Source: Methylobacter sp. (GTDB taxonomy: Bacteria; Pseudomonadota; Gammaproteobacteria; Methylococcales; Methylomonadaceae). From it: 64,000 bases of DNA. The notes beneath the pieces are model-generated. The model was not told the DNA's origin. It saw nothing but the letters and a program-made list of their open reading frames with translations, and searched no databases. This document shows positions 26,118 through 35,535 of the stretch, piece by piece. The position numbers and the translations under genes were made by a program. The stretch spans positions 46,965 to 110,964 of the forward strand of contig JAURZV010000093.1 in NCBI GenBank assembly GCA_030653175.1, written 5' to 3'. Every line of letters starts with the position of its first letter. Within the stretch, counting starts at the first letter, position 1.

Positions 26118-28563
26118 ATGAGCAAACTTGAGCAGCGAATCGCGGCATTAGAGCAAAAAATTCAAGATATAGATGCTGAACGCGAAGCATTGTTTCAAGA
26201 GTTAACCGAACTAAAAATCCAATACCAGCAACAAACCCTGACTGAGCCCATAGTTGCGGCAACAGTTACCCAGCAATCATCCAGTAAAGACAAGGTCAGG
26301 CTGTTTCGCGATTTGTTCAAAGGACGCGATGATGTGTATCCAAAACGTTGGGAAAACAGCAAGACGGGTAAATCGGGGTATTCACCGGTTTGTTCGAATG
26401 AGTGGAGACCTACTGTTTGCGAAAAGCCTCGCATCAAATGTGGCGATTGTCAGTATCGTTCATTTCTACCCGTAAGCGATCAAGTGGTCATCAATCATTT
26501 GGCAGGTAGCGACAACACACATAAGCAATCGGCTAATTTTGTTATCGGCGTTTACCCTTTGATGCAGGATGATCGCTGCTGGTTTCTGGCTGTTGATTTT
26601 GACAAAGCCTCTTGGCAACTGGATGTCAGTGCGTTTGTTGCTGCCTGTAAAGAAAATGCTATTCCGTATAGCATCGAAAAATCACGGTCTGGTAAAGGTG
26701 CGCATGTGTGGTTGTTTTTTAGCTATGCGGTCTTTGCTATAGAAGCTAGAAAACTGGGTTCTTACCTGTTAACACTAGCCATGGATAAACATCCAGAGTT
26801 AGGTTTTGAATCTTATGATCGACTGTTTCCTAATCAGGATACTTTGCCGAGAGGCGGCTTCGGTCATCTGATTGCCTTACCCTTGCAGAAAAGGCCCCGC
26901 GAACAGGGTAACAGTGTGTTTGTGGATGACAACTTTGTTGCCTATCCCGATCAATGGGCGTATCTATCCACCATCAAGCGGATAGCGCCTATTGAGCTAA
27001 ACCAGCTGATTGACAAGGCTGAACAGCAAAATCGCATTTTGGGAGTAAAACTTCCAATCAATGAAGAAGACAGCGAACCCTGGAAAATATCGCCTTCACG
27101 TAAAATCAAAGAAATCAGCATCAATGAACCCCTGCCTAAACGCGTGACCATTGTTCTGGGTAATCAGCTTTTTATTGATAAAAGCCATTTACCGGCAGCG
27201 CTGCAAAGCAGGATTATCCGTCTGGCGGCATTTCAGAATCCTGATTTTTATAAAACCCAGGCCATGCGCTTGTCGACATTCGGCAAGCCAAGAATCATTT
27301 CTTGTGCCGAGTATTACACAGAGCATATTGCATTACCGAGAGGATGTCAGGATGAATTGATAAACCTTCTTGGCGAGCTGAAAATTAAACCCGTGATTCA
27401 AGATGAACGGTTTTCAGGTAATAAAATTCCAGACTTGCAGTTCCAAGGTCAATTGACAGACGAGCAAACCCAGGCTGCAAATAAACTACTCGAACACGAC
27501 ATTGGTACACTCTCTGCTACCACGGCTTTCGGCAAAACAGTGGTAGCCCTTCATATTCTGGCAAAGCGCCAAGTCAATACCTTGATTATTGTCCATCGTC
27601 GTCAGCTTTTAGATCAATGGTTGGAACGTATTGAGATGTTTTTGAACTTGACCAAAAAACAGGTGGGCAAAATCGGTGGCGGTAAAAACAAACCGACAGG
27701 TATTGTCGATGTCGCTATTATGCAAAGTTTGACCAAAAATCACACGGTTGACGATTTAGTTGCTAATTATGGGCAAGTCATTTTTGATGAATGCCATCAT
27801 TTATCCGCTGTGAGCTTTGAATCTGTTGCCAAGGCTTGTAAAGCAAAATATGTTCTGGGATTGTCTGCAACCCTAACTCGAAAAGATGGACACCATCCTA
27901 TTGTTTTTATGCAATGCGGCCCCGTTCGCTATCAGGTCAGCGCCAAACAACAGGCTTTAGCAAGACCTTTTGATCATTATGTGACACAACGGCAAACGGC
28001 GTTCATAATGCCTGAAAGTACCAATATCAGTAGTAAAACCTCGATTCATCAAATTTATCAAGCACTGGTTCTTGATGAACAGCGCAATCGGTTTATTCTT
28101 GAGGACATCAAGCAAGCTTTAGTGGAAGGGCGTTCGCCGATTGTGTTAACCGAGAGGCGAGAGCATGTGTTGCTATTGGCCGAGCAGATCAAGGCATTTG
28201 CAAAAAATGTTTTTGTAATGCAAAGGTGGTATGGGTGTTCGGCAACGTAACCAATTGCGTGACACTCTGCAAAGTATTCCCGACGATGAAGAGCGGATTA
28301 TCATTGCTACAGGACGCTATCTGGGGGAAGGATTTGATGACGCCAGGCTGGATACGCTATTTCTGGTTATGCCGGTTTCCTGGAAAGGCACCTTGGCGCA
28401 GTATGTCGGGAGACTGCATCGCCTACATCATGCAAAAATCGAAGTCAGGATTTACGATTATGTAGATAGCAACGTACTCATGCTGGACAAAATGAGTGAG
28501 AAACGAAAAACGGGTTATAAAAGTTTAGGGTACACAATGATTGATATTAAAAATATGAGCTGA
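26118..28563 (+). pseudogene. TOTE-type archaeo-eukaryotic primase plus SF2 helicase, frameshifted
   Basis: The main frame (26118-28250, 710 codons) has a coiled coil (1-35), a four-cysteine zinc finger (C92, C101, C108, C111), an AEP primase domain with D160/D162 (LAVDFD) and H196 (SRSGKGAHVWLFF), and an SF2 helicase with TTAFGKT (468-474) and DECH (557-560). The helicase C-terminal domain is in another frame from about 28225 to 28563 (IIIATGRYLGEGFDDARLDT, QYVGRLHR). Removing one A from the AAA at 28222-28224 restores one 815-residue chain. This architecture is that of proteins named TOTE conflict system primases. A sequencing error or real inactivation would both explain the extra base. 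Confidence 0.85.
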
Positions 28564-28594
28564 TATGTATTTGTTTTACAAACATTGGTCTGGC

Positions 28595-28678
28595 GTGATC
28601 ACATACCGAAGTGGTTGCATAAGAATTGTGTCCGTTCGTCGGTCACGAAAAGAAGAGGTAGCCTTATATGAAAGCTGA
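28595..28678 (+). pseudogene. BrnT toxin remnant (C-terminal part)
   Basis: Twenty-seven codons, VITYRSGCIRIVSVRRSRKE then EVALYES and stop, match the C-terminal end of BrnT ribonuclease toxins (R-IRIISARKA-KXE---YE). No start or N-terminal part is visible between this and the helicase stop at 28563. The stop overlaps the start of the antitoxin gene, the normal BrnTA layout. Confidence 0.65.
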
Positions 28679-28912
28679 TGAATTCGATAAAAAATTTGAT
28701 GAGGGCGATGACATTCTGGATGCTTTGGACTTATCCAATGCAAAGAGGACCATGCACGATCAGAAGCTTGTGAATGTTGACGGATGATCGAATCATTAGA
28801 CAAAGAAGCTGAACGGATCGGTGTAACGCGTCAGTCCATCATAAAAGCATGGATAGCTGAACGCCTTGAACAATTGGCTGCTAACAAAGCATTGCAACGA
28901 ACAAGCCGCTGA
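28668..28912 (+). pseudogene. BrnA-like CopG antitoxin, broken by a small deletion
   Basis: Two overlapping frames: 28668-28787 (MKADEFDKKFDEGDDILDAL, then HDQKLVNVDG) and 28784-28912 (MIESLDKEAERIGVTRQSII, then KAWIAERLEQLA). Together they form a normal ribbon-helix-helix antitoxin, except that the usual NVDFPxWMIE junction has lost about ten bases, which shifts the frame. With the truncated brnT, the module is dead. Confidence 0.75.
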
Positions 28913-28975
28913 ATTTATCGTTCCCCGTTCCAGCGTAGGAACGATACAAAACCACGAACGGCTGCATACTCCGAA

Positions 28976-29533
28976 TCAACGCAACCGCTTTCCGCTCACC
29001 GCATCATAAATAGCGGTTTCCTGCCCAAGCTCACCGACTTTGCCATGAACAATAAAAATATCGGAACCGGTAAAGGTTTTTAGCAGTTTTCTCGATTCTT
29101 TGATGGCGGGCCGAGTCGTGGGGTTGGCGCTGGTGGATACTAACGGGCTGCCGAATTGGGCGCATAAATCGTGGGCTATCGGGTGATTGGTCACTCTGAC
29201 GGCTAGGGATTGATGTTCGCCGGTCAGCCATTTTGGCACCCAGGGCTGGGCTGGAATAACCCAGGTGACGGGGCCGGGCCAGGTGGGCGTTATGCGGTCG
29301 ATGAGGGTTTGGTCTAAAACGAGATAGGGGCGCAGTTGCTCCAGGGATGAGGCAATAAGAATCAGGCCTTTTTCTATCGGGCGCTGTTTGATGTCGAGCA
29401 GGGTCATCACAGCAGCTTCGTTGAGCGGGTCGCAGCCTAAGCCGTAGACGGCTTCTGTGGGGTAGGCAATCACTGCCCCGGCTTTGAGATGATGGACGGC
29501 GTTTTTTGTTTTGAAGGGGGAGTGATAGGGCAT
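28976..29533 (-). CDS. tsaC: L-threonylcarbamoyladenylate synthase
   Basis: A 185-residue YrdC/Sua5-domain enzyme making threonylcarbamoyl-AMP from threonine, bicarbonate and ATP for t6A in tRNA. The signature is clear: LKAGAVIAYPTEAVYGLGCD, IKQRPIEKGLILIAS, PGPVTWVIPA, SLAVRVTNHP and LVSTSANPTTRPA. The length equals that of E. coli TsaC. It is last in the lysM-dprA-smg-topA-tsaC run; a hairpin repeat separates it from topA by about 70 bases. Confidence 0.95.
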   Translation of the reverse strand: MPYHSPFKTKNAVHHLKAGAVIAYPTEAVYGLGCDPLNEAAVMTLLDIKQRPIEKGLILIASSLEQLRPYLVLDQTLIDRITPTWPGPVTWVIPAQPWVPKWLTGEHQSLAVRVTNHPIAHDLCAQFGSPLVSTSANPTTRPAIKESRKLLKTFTGSDIFIVHGKVGELGQETAIYDAVSGKRLR

Positions 29534-29561
29534 TTTTGAGTTTATGGAAGCTCAGTTATAG

Positions 29562-29606
29562 GTAGGGGCGGATTCATCCGCCCAAAGACGATGAATTCGC
29601 CCCTAC
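29562..29606. repeat. Palindromic repeat between topA and tsaC, containing the topA stop
   Basis: GTAGGGGCGGATTCATC pairs with GATGAATTCGCCCCTAC (16 of 17). The topA stop codon (29603-29605) is part of the arm. Confidence 0.85.
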
Positions 29607-31930
29607 AACGCACCAGGCTCTTTAGGCCCCTGAACATCCGCTGGATCGCCTTCATACGGTGTTGCGTATTTGCAGTCTTTTTGCGGACAAACCTTTTCCA
29701 CGCCGCGCCGTTTAGTTTCTTTGACGGTCAAAATAGGCCACGCGCATTCCGGGCAGCTTTCTTTGATCGGCGCGTTCCATAATGCGTAATCGCATTTCGG
29801 ATATTCCGAGCAGGAATAGAATATTTTGCTGTTCCGCGATTTGCGTTTGAGGATGTTGCCTTTTTTGCATTGCGGGCACTCGACGCCGGTGTCCATCGGT
29901 TTTTCCAAAGGCTCGATATGCTTGCATTTGGGGTAACCGCTGCAACCGATAAATTTGCCGTAGCGTCCGGTCTTGATCACTAAAGGCGATTCGCATTTAG
30001 GGCAGACTCGGCCTTCTACGACTTCGGGTTCATCGCTAGCGCCTGCGTCATCGTTCAGGTTTCGAGTGTAAGAGCATTCCGGATAGTTGGTGCAGCCGAT
30101 AAACCGGCCGTTACGGCCCAGGCGGATGGACAGCGGACTGCCGCAATCGGGGCATTTTTCATCAATGGCTTCCTGAGTGACATCTTTGCGCTGGACGCTT
30201 TCTTCTTTTTCGTGAATCAGGGTGGTGAAAGGTTTCCAGAAGTCGTGCATTAATGGCACCCAGTCTTTTTCCCCCCGCGAAACCGCATCCAGTTCATCTT
30301 CCAGGTTGGCGGTAAAATCGTAATCGACGTATTTGGTGAAATGTTCGGTCAGGAACTTGTTGACGATTCTGCCGACATCGGTCGGGTAGAAGCGTTTGCC
30401 GTCCAGAGTGACGTATTCTCGATTTTGCAAGGTCGAAATAATCGACGCATAGGTCGATGGCCTTCCGATACCATGTTCTTCAAGGGATTTTACCAGGCTG
30501 GCCTCGCCGTAGCGTGGCGGTGGCTCGGTGAAGTGTTGTCCGGCATTGATGTCGCCCAGCTGGACGGGGCGACCTTCTTCCATCGGCGGCAGAAAGCTCT
30601 CCTTGTCGTCGCTCTCGTTGCTGTCGTCTTTTCCTTCCAGATAAGCGGACATGAATCCGGGCGAGGCAATGGTGGAACCGGTTGCCCTGAATATATGTTT
30701 GCCATTGCCGCAGGTTAAATCGACAGCGACCACATTGAGTGTGGCATGAATCATCTGGCAGGCGATAGTGCGCTTCCAGATCAGCTCATAGAGTTTGAAC
30801 TGTTCGATACTCAGGTGGCTTTTTATCTGGCTGGGTAAGTACCGAGGGTTTGTCGGGCGTATTGCTTCGTGCGCTTCCTGAGCGTTTTTTGACTTGGTTT
30901 TAAACAGTCTTGGTTCTTTGGGCACATTTTCGGCACCGTAGTTTTCGGCAATCAGGGCTCGGATTTCTTCGACGGCGTCAACCGACAGGTTAACCGAGTC
31001 GGTACGCATATAGGTGATCAAACCGGCGGTTTCGCCGCCTATATCGATGCCTTCATAGAGTTGCTGGGCAACTATCATGGTGCGTTTGGTGGTGAAATTC
31101 AGTTTGCGCGAGGCTTCCTGTTGCAGAGTCGAGGTGATAAAGGGCGGGGCGGGATTACGTTTTTGCTGTTTCTTTTCCAGCTTGGCGACCATTAATTGGC
31201 CGTCAGCTGCATCCAATAAGGTTTGCTTGGTTTTTTCCGCCAGCTCTTCATCGGTAATGCTAAATTGACTAACTTTTTCGCCTTCAAATTGAGTCAATTT
31301 GGCTTTAAAGGCTTGATCATGCGCTGTCAATGCGGCATCGATAGTCCAGTATTCGCGGGATTTAAAAGCCTCGATTTCCAGTTCGCGCTCGACGATCATG
31401 CGCAAGGCGGGGCTTTGTACCCGGCCCGCAGACAGGCCACGGCGGATTTTTTTCCATAACAACGGCGACAGGTTAAAACCGACCAGATAATCCAAAGCGC
31501 GGCGCGCCTGCTGGGCATTGACCAAATTGATGGCTATTTGCTCCGGGTTGGCAATGGCTTCGGTGACGGCTTTTTTGGTGATTTCATGGAACACAACCCG
31601 ATGCACCGGCTTGTCTTTAAGTAGTTTTTTTTCTTTCAGCAGTTCGAGCAAATGCCAGGAAATGGCTTCTCCTTCTCTATCAGGGTCAGTCGCCAGATAT
31701 AAAGTGTCTGCGGTCTTAAGGGCTTTGCTGATAGCTTGCACATGTTTTTGGTTGCGATCGATGACTTCATATTTCATGGCGAAGTCGTTGTTCGGGTCAA
31801 CAGCACCCTCTTTTGGGATCAGGTCGCGGACGTGTCCATAAGAGGCTAAAACTTGAAAGTCCTTGCCCAAATATTTTTCTATGGTTTTGGCTTTTGCAGG
31901 CGATTCGACAATGACGAGATTTTTACTCAT
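29603..31930 (-). CDS. topA: DNA topoisomerase I
   Basis: A 775-residue type IA topoisomerase relaxing negative supercoils. TOPRIM domain at the N-terminus (KNLVIVESPAKAKTIEKYLG, ATDPDREGEAISWHL), the catalytic tyrosine in ITYMRTDSVNLS, and four C-terminal zinc ribbons beginning CPDCGSPLSI, CPKCESPLVI, CPQCKKGNIL and CPECAWPILT. The start at 31930 (MSKNLVIVESP) is standard; upstream codons come from a short repeated tract. In E. coli this position between smg and tsaC is held by the topA-like zinc protein YrdD; here the whole topA is found. Confidence 0.97.
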   Translation of the reverse strand: MSKNLVIVESPAKAKTIEKYLGKDFQVLASYGHVRDLIPKEGAVDPNNDFAMKYEVIDRNQKHVQAISKALKTADTLYLATDPDREGEAISWHLLELLKEKKLLKDKPVHRVVFHEITKKAVTEAIANPEQIAINLVNAQQARRALDYLVGFNLSPLLWKKIRRGLSAGRVQSPALRMIVERELEIEAFKSREYWTIDAALTAHDQAFKAKLTQFEGEKVSQFSITDEELAEKTKQTLLDAADGQLMVAKLEKKQQKRNPAPPFITSTLQQEASRKLNFTTKRTMIVAQQLYEGIDIGGETAGLITYMRTDSVNLSVDAVEEIRALIAENYGAENVPKEPRLFKTKSKNAQEAHEAIRPTNPRYLPSQIKSHLSIEQFKLYELIWKRTIACQMIHATLNVVAVDLTCGNGKHIFRATGSTIASPGFMSAYLEGKDDSNESDDKESFLPPMEEGRPVQLGDINAGQHFTEPPPRYGEASLVKSLEEHGIGRPSTYASIISTLQNREYVTLDGKRFYPTDVGRIVNKFLTEHFTKYVDYDFTANLEDELDAVSRGEKDWVPLMHDFWKPFTTLIHEKEESVQRKDVTQEAIDEKCPDCGSPLSIRLGRNGRFIGCTNYPECSYTRNLNDDAGASDEPEVVEGRVCPKCESPLVIKTGRYGKFIGCSGYPKCKHIEPLEKPMDTGVECPQCKKGNILKRKSRNSKIFYSCSEYPKCDYALWNAPIKESCPECAWPILTVKETKRRGVEKVCPQKDCKYATPYEGDPADVQGPKEPGAL

Positions 31931-31931
31931 T

Positions 31932-32021
31932 TGAGGTTCAAGGTGAAAGGTTCGAGGTGAAAGGTGAGATTCAAGGAGCAAGGTGAAAGTTGTGTTTTTT
32001 TAACCTTGAACCTTGAATCTT
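31932..32021. repeat. Short tandem and inverted repeats between smg and topA
   Basis: Multiple copies of AAGGTGAAAGG / GAGGTGAAAGG (31941-31991), plus GATTCAAGG and its complement in AACCTTGAACCTTGAATC around a run of T. It could act as a weak terminator or attenuator for smg; it carries no coding sequence. Confidence 0.6.
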
Positions 32022-32487
32022 AGTGCAAATACGTTGGAATAAGGTCATAAACAATATCTTCCATCCTGGAGAAAGCGATTTCCTCATCCGGCTGGCTGAG
32101 CAATACCATCAGCACGATCCATTTTAGCTTTTCCATTGATAGTTCTTCATTTTCCAGCGCCATGGCCCGGTCGATGACAATTTCCCGGTTGGCTGAACTC
32201 AGGATGCCGCTATGCTCAAGGAACATAATCAGATTGCGGGATTCAAGATCCAGTCTGGCTTTCTCCTGACTGCAAAAAATGCGGAATGTAGGCGATACGG
32301 ATGCTTTTATTGCCCGTTGCAGGCTAAGCGATTCGAGCCAGTCGAAAGCTTTATTGACTTCGATTTGTTCAAAGCCCGCTTCAAGTAATTCTGTTCTGAC
32401 GATATCACTGTCAGGAAGTATTTCAATTTCATCTTCCATATAGTTTTCGAATAAGTACATCAGGACATCAAAAATATTTTCTTTCAT
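32020..32487 (-). CDS. smg: Smg family protein (DUF494)
   Basis: A 155-residue protein, MKENIFDVLMYLFENYMEDE at the start, GFEQIEVNKAFDWLESL and FLEHSGILSSANREIVIDRA matching Smg. The family is conserved next to dprA in gammaproteobacteria and has no known function. The start at 32487 was chosen; the frame continues to 32529 without conservation. dprA ends 21 bases away, so they are co-transcribed. Confidence 0.92.
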   Translation of the reverse strand: MKENIFDVLMYLFENYMEDEIEILPDSDIVRTELLEAGFEQIEVNKAFDWLESLSLQRAIKASVSPTFRIFCSQEKARLDLESRNLIMFLEHSGILSSANREIVIDRAMALENEELSMEKLKWIVLMVLLSQPDEEIAFSRMEDIVYDLIPTYLH

Positions 32488-32507
32488 AGGCTCTTGGTTG
32501 TTTATGA

Positions 32508-33614
32508 TTATTTTATTCTCGTATAGCATCCGCCGGCGGATGCTTCTATGTAGCCTTGCAGTTCCAGAATCAGTAACATTGACGAAATAACTTCGACGGA
32601 TTCGTTGGCATTTTCAACCAGAGTATCGATGGAAGTTGGGCTAAACATGACAAGATTCAATAATGTTTGTTGCTCCAGGTCAAGCGTTGATTGCATTGTT
32701 AACGGGGCGAAATTCTCATCTTGTTGATTGTATTGGTTTAGTTCCTCAAGAATATCTTGGGTTGTTTCGACAAGTTTTGCGCCTTCGCGGATTAGCGCGT
32801 TGCAACCTCGGGCCAGCGGGTTGTGAATGGAGCCGGGAATGGCGAAAACTTCACGGTTTTGTTCGAGGGCCATTCGGGCCGTAATCAGCGAACCGCTTTG
32901 CTTGGCGGCTTCAACCACCAACAGGCCTTGGCACAGGCCGCTGATAATGCGGTTGCGTCTGGGAAAGTGGTTGGCTTTGGCGGTGGTGCCGGGGGGGAAC
33001 TCCGAGATCATTGCTCCGGTATTGACGATTTCAGTGGCCAGGTCTTTATGTCGGGCCGGATAGACACGATCCAGTCCGGTTCCCGCTACCGCAATCGTAT
33101 AACCTTTGGCCTTTAATGCGCCTTGATGGCTGGCGGCGTCTATGCCTAAAGCCAGTCCGCTGGTGATCACAAAGCCGCAATGACTCAGGGTCTTGGCAAA
33201 GTTAAAGGCGATTTCCAGGCCTGAAGTCGAGGGGTTGCGGCTGCCCACGATGGCGATTTGCGGCAACGATAACAGTTCAGGATTGCCGCGTACAAACAGA
33301 ATAGGCGGAGGATCGGAGATTTCCTTTAATTGCGAGGGATAGTTTGCGTCATTGAGGGTGAGTGCGCTGTTATTTTCTTGATTCAGCCAGCGCAGATCAT
33401 AGTCGATAAGCATCCAGTCAGGGTTTCTGATGGCATGAACGATGTCGCTTTTTAGACCTAAGGCGCTAAGTGCGGATGATGATTCTGCAAATAACTGCGC
33501 CGGAGTATGGCTTTCGAGTAAGCGAAGAAAAGTTCTGCAACCGACACCTGGCGTGCGCAATAACGCAAGCCAGTATTTTATGTCGTTGTCGGTATGTTGC
33601 GCGGTAATGTTCAG
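32508..33614 (-). CDS. dprA: DNA-processing protein DprA, probable CTG start
   Basis: DprA loads RecA on incoming single-stranded DNA in transformation. The Rossmann-like core is clear: IAIVGSRNPSTSGLEIAF, GFVITSGLALGIDAASHQGA, AVAGTGLDRVYPARH, PPGTTAKANHFPRRNRII, and SGLCQGLLVVEAAKQSGSL. A C-terminal winged helix follows. The first ATG/GTG/TTG-type start is TTG 33560, but family-like sequence (IKYWLALLRTPGVG) continues upstream with no such codon before the stop. A CTG at 33612-33614 overlaps the TGA of the LysM gene as CTGA, giving 368 residues, close to E. coli DprA. The start is inferred. Confidence 0.9.
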   Translation of the reverse strand: MNITAQHTDNDIKYWLALLRTPGVGCRTFLRLLESHTPAQLFAESSSALSALGLKSDIVHAIRNPDWMLIDYDLRWLNQENNSALTLNDANYPSQLKEISDPPPILFVRGNPELLSLPQIAIVGSRNPSTSGLEIAFNFAKTLSHCGFVITSGLALGIDAASHQGALKAKGYTIAVAGTGLDRVYPARHKDLATEIVNTGAMISEFPPGTTAKANHFPRRNRIISGLCQGLLVVEAAKQSGSLITARMALEQNREVFAIPGSIHNPLARGCNALIREGAKLVETTQDILEELNQYNQQDENFAPLTMQSTLDLEQQTLLNLVMFSPTSIDTLVENANESVEVISSMLLILELQGYIEASAGGCYTRIK

Positions 33615-34729
33615 GGGGTTTTAACTTTGTCTAAAACATGAAGAGCCTGGGTCGCTTTCATGACCAGAGCATAACTGACACGCTCAAACGGGCGGAAAAC
33701 CATCAGGGTGCCGGCAACCTCATCCGGGAGATTAACGGCATCATTTTTAATCGGGCTGTAAGCGTCTCTGACAACTTTGCCGCGTTTATAGATATCCAGC
33801 TCGTGTCCGACTAAAAGGCCGTCTGCCGTGCCTTTGTCTATTACGACTACGCTATATCGGCCGATTTGGGAGACGCCGCCAAGAACGCTGATAATGCTGC
33901 CTTTTATGCTTTGTTCGGGTGGACGGGGAAAATAATTTAAGACAAGCTCCTCTTCTGCGTTGGGCATAATCCGGTCGCCGGTACGAATTTCACGGTCGGC
34001 TTTGGATATGACTAACGTTGCCGGGTCGCCGGGTTGTTGCAATGAGGCGTCGGCAATGTATTGCGCCTCATAACCCAGGATTTCTCCGTTTTCCGGGCTG
34101 ATATAAGTGCTTCCCGGCCGGTAAATTGTATGGGGCAGGTTTTTCGGTGCGGTTATCGAACGCACATAAACACGGTCGCCGGTGCCTACAATGATATGTT
34201 CGCCTGCAAAGCCAACAACATAAGGTGCATTGTTGAGTTCATTTTCACCTACCACTTTGGGTGATGACAGGAAACTTGCTATGGTTTCGGTAGGGATTAA
34301 TCTGATAGCCTGTTTCAGGTCGGATTCCCGGATACAAGGCAGTACCTTTCCATCTTCGGAAACGGCAAAGTCTTTGCGCCCATGTTTATAGTCTTCTTCT
34401 TTAAGCACACAGGGGGAATCGGTTTTGGCTTGGGCTTGAGGTAACTCGCTTCTGGAAAGGCTAAGCTGCGGTTTGCCGTTTACCATCGAAAAATAAATTG
34501 TATCGCCGGGATAAATCAGATGAGGATTCTTAATTTGGGTATTGTGGCTCCATAGTTCAGGCCATTGCCAAGGGTGCGTTAAAAATTTACCGGATATTTC
34601 CCATAAGGTATCGCCTTTGACGACGGTATATTGATCGGGGTGGGACGGATTTATTTGTATTTCATCAGCCCATGCGCTTAAGCTGAGAAGGAAAGATACT
34701 ATCAATCCGGCAAGTGTTCGAAAAGCCAT
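33611..34729 (-). CDS. LysM-domain peptidoglycan-binding protein
   Basis: A 372-residue exported protein with a signal peptide (residues 1-21, ending SAWA) and one LysM domain at about 33-80 (YTVVKGDTLWEISGKFL, WPELWSHNTQIKNPHLIYPG). The rest has repeated beta segments including VVVIDKGTADGLLVGHELDI and GTLMVFRPFERVSYALV. Members lie beside dprA in many gammaproteobacteria; the role is presumably at the cell wall and is not defined. It appears to be the first gene of the lysM-dprA-smg-topA run. Confidence 0.92.
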   Translation of the reverse strand: MAFRTLAGLIVSFLLSLSAWADEIQINPSHPDQYTVVKGDTLWEISGKFLTHPWQWPELWSHNTQIKNPHLIYPGDTIYFSMVNGKPQLSLSRSELPQAQAKTDSPCVLKEEDYKHGRKDFAVSEDGKVLPCIRESDLKQAIRLIPTETIASFLSSPKVVGENELNNAPYVVGFAGEHIIVGTGDRVYVRSITAPKNLPHTIYRPGSTYISPENGEILGYEAQYIADASLQQPGDPATLVISKADREIRTGDRIMPNAEEELVLNYFPRPPEQSIKGSIISVLGGVSQIGRYSVVVIDKGTADGLLVGHELDIYKRGKVVRDAYSPIKNDAVNLPDEVAGTLMVFRPFERVSYALVMKATQALHVLDKVKTP

Positions 34730-34856
34730 GTTGGGTTCCTGTCGAGTCTTTTTATACTATCTGAATTCAAAGTTTAGATGAATTCATATAGTTTTCAATC
34801 TAAAAAGTAAGTTGTTGATTTTTATGGCTTACAAACTTCGCTATTTTGGTGAAGTG

Positions 34857-34991
34857 CGACACCTGTTTCCGTCTGAGCAAAAAAACGTCTAATTTTTGAA
34901 AGCCTGCAAGCTATTGCTGTTTATTGGTTTAAACAGGTTTAACGCACTCTAAATTGAACGTTTTTTGAGTAAGACGGGAGTAAAGGTGTCG
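34857..34991. mobile_element. MITE-like element, copy 1
   Basis: The ends CGACACCTGTTTCCGTCT... and ...AGACGGGAGTAAAGGTGTCG pair as imperfect terminal inverted repeats of about 33 bases that include CAAAAAAACGT and ACGTTTTTTG. The inner 95 bases (34875-34969) match 62671-62765 in inverted orientation with the same length, including AAACAGGTTTAACGCAC. There is no coding capacity. It lies upstream of the LysM gene in a gap of about 800 bases. Confidence 0.8.
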
Positions 34992-35084
34992 TTTGATGTG
35001 GTCAGTTTGCCACTAAATATTGATAGTTACAAGTGCCTGCAAAGTGATTGATTTGTAGATCGACCCAAATTTAAGTCAGTCTAA

Positions 35085-35108
35085 TGGCGCGTAAAAACTA
35101 ACGCGCCA
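35085..35108. terminator. Hairpin TGGCGCGT / ACGCGCCA
   Basis: A perfect 8-base stem with an 8-base AT-rich loop in the 34.99-35.53 kb gap. No long T run follows on either strand, so the role as a terminator is only possible. Confidence 0.4.
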
Positions 35109-35167
35109 TCATCATGTTGAACCGTTGTTGCTGCGCCGATGGATGGATGGGTGATTAATCTCGTGGA

Positions 35168-35362
35168 CTAGCATACCGGCGTGGGTTGCGGTGCTGATGA
35201 TGGTTGAGACTGTGTTCGGCGACAACTATCTTGACCGGTTGGCCGGAGATTTTCACCGATCTTGGCCAACGATCCTAAATAATGATGGGCTTGCATGAGT
35301 GCTTGGTAGCGCTCATCTTCATCAGGCCGAACAAGACGAACTTGGAGCGCTTGTAGATTCAA
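35168..35362 (-). pseudogene. Fragment of a DUF4338 (DruA-like) gene
   Basis: The first 37 residues, LQALQVRLVRPDEDERYQAL then HHYLGSLAKIGE, match the N-terminus of DUF4338 proteins, which accompany transposons and include DruA of Druantia. After KIGE the sequence loses resemblance and the frame stops at 64 codons. The remainder of the gene is absent, so this is a relic. The rest of the gap to 35535 shows nothing else recognisable. Confidence 0.65.
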
Positions 35363-35535
35363 GAGGCTGTTGTGTATAGTGTCAAAAATGTATTTTATAC
35401 AGCAACGGCGGCGGGATGTTCAGAATTGGCTAGCTAACTCTCGCTCGCTGGTAGTGGGTTTTGTGGGTAGAACGAATTTACCGTGGCATGCGTACCTTTT
35501 TAGCTACGGAATCAAGTGAATGAGGATACAACTCA

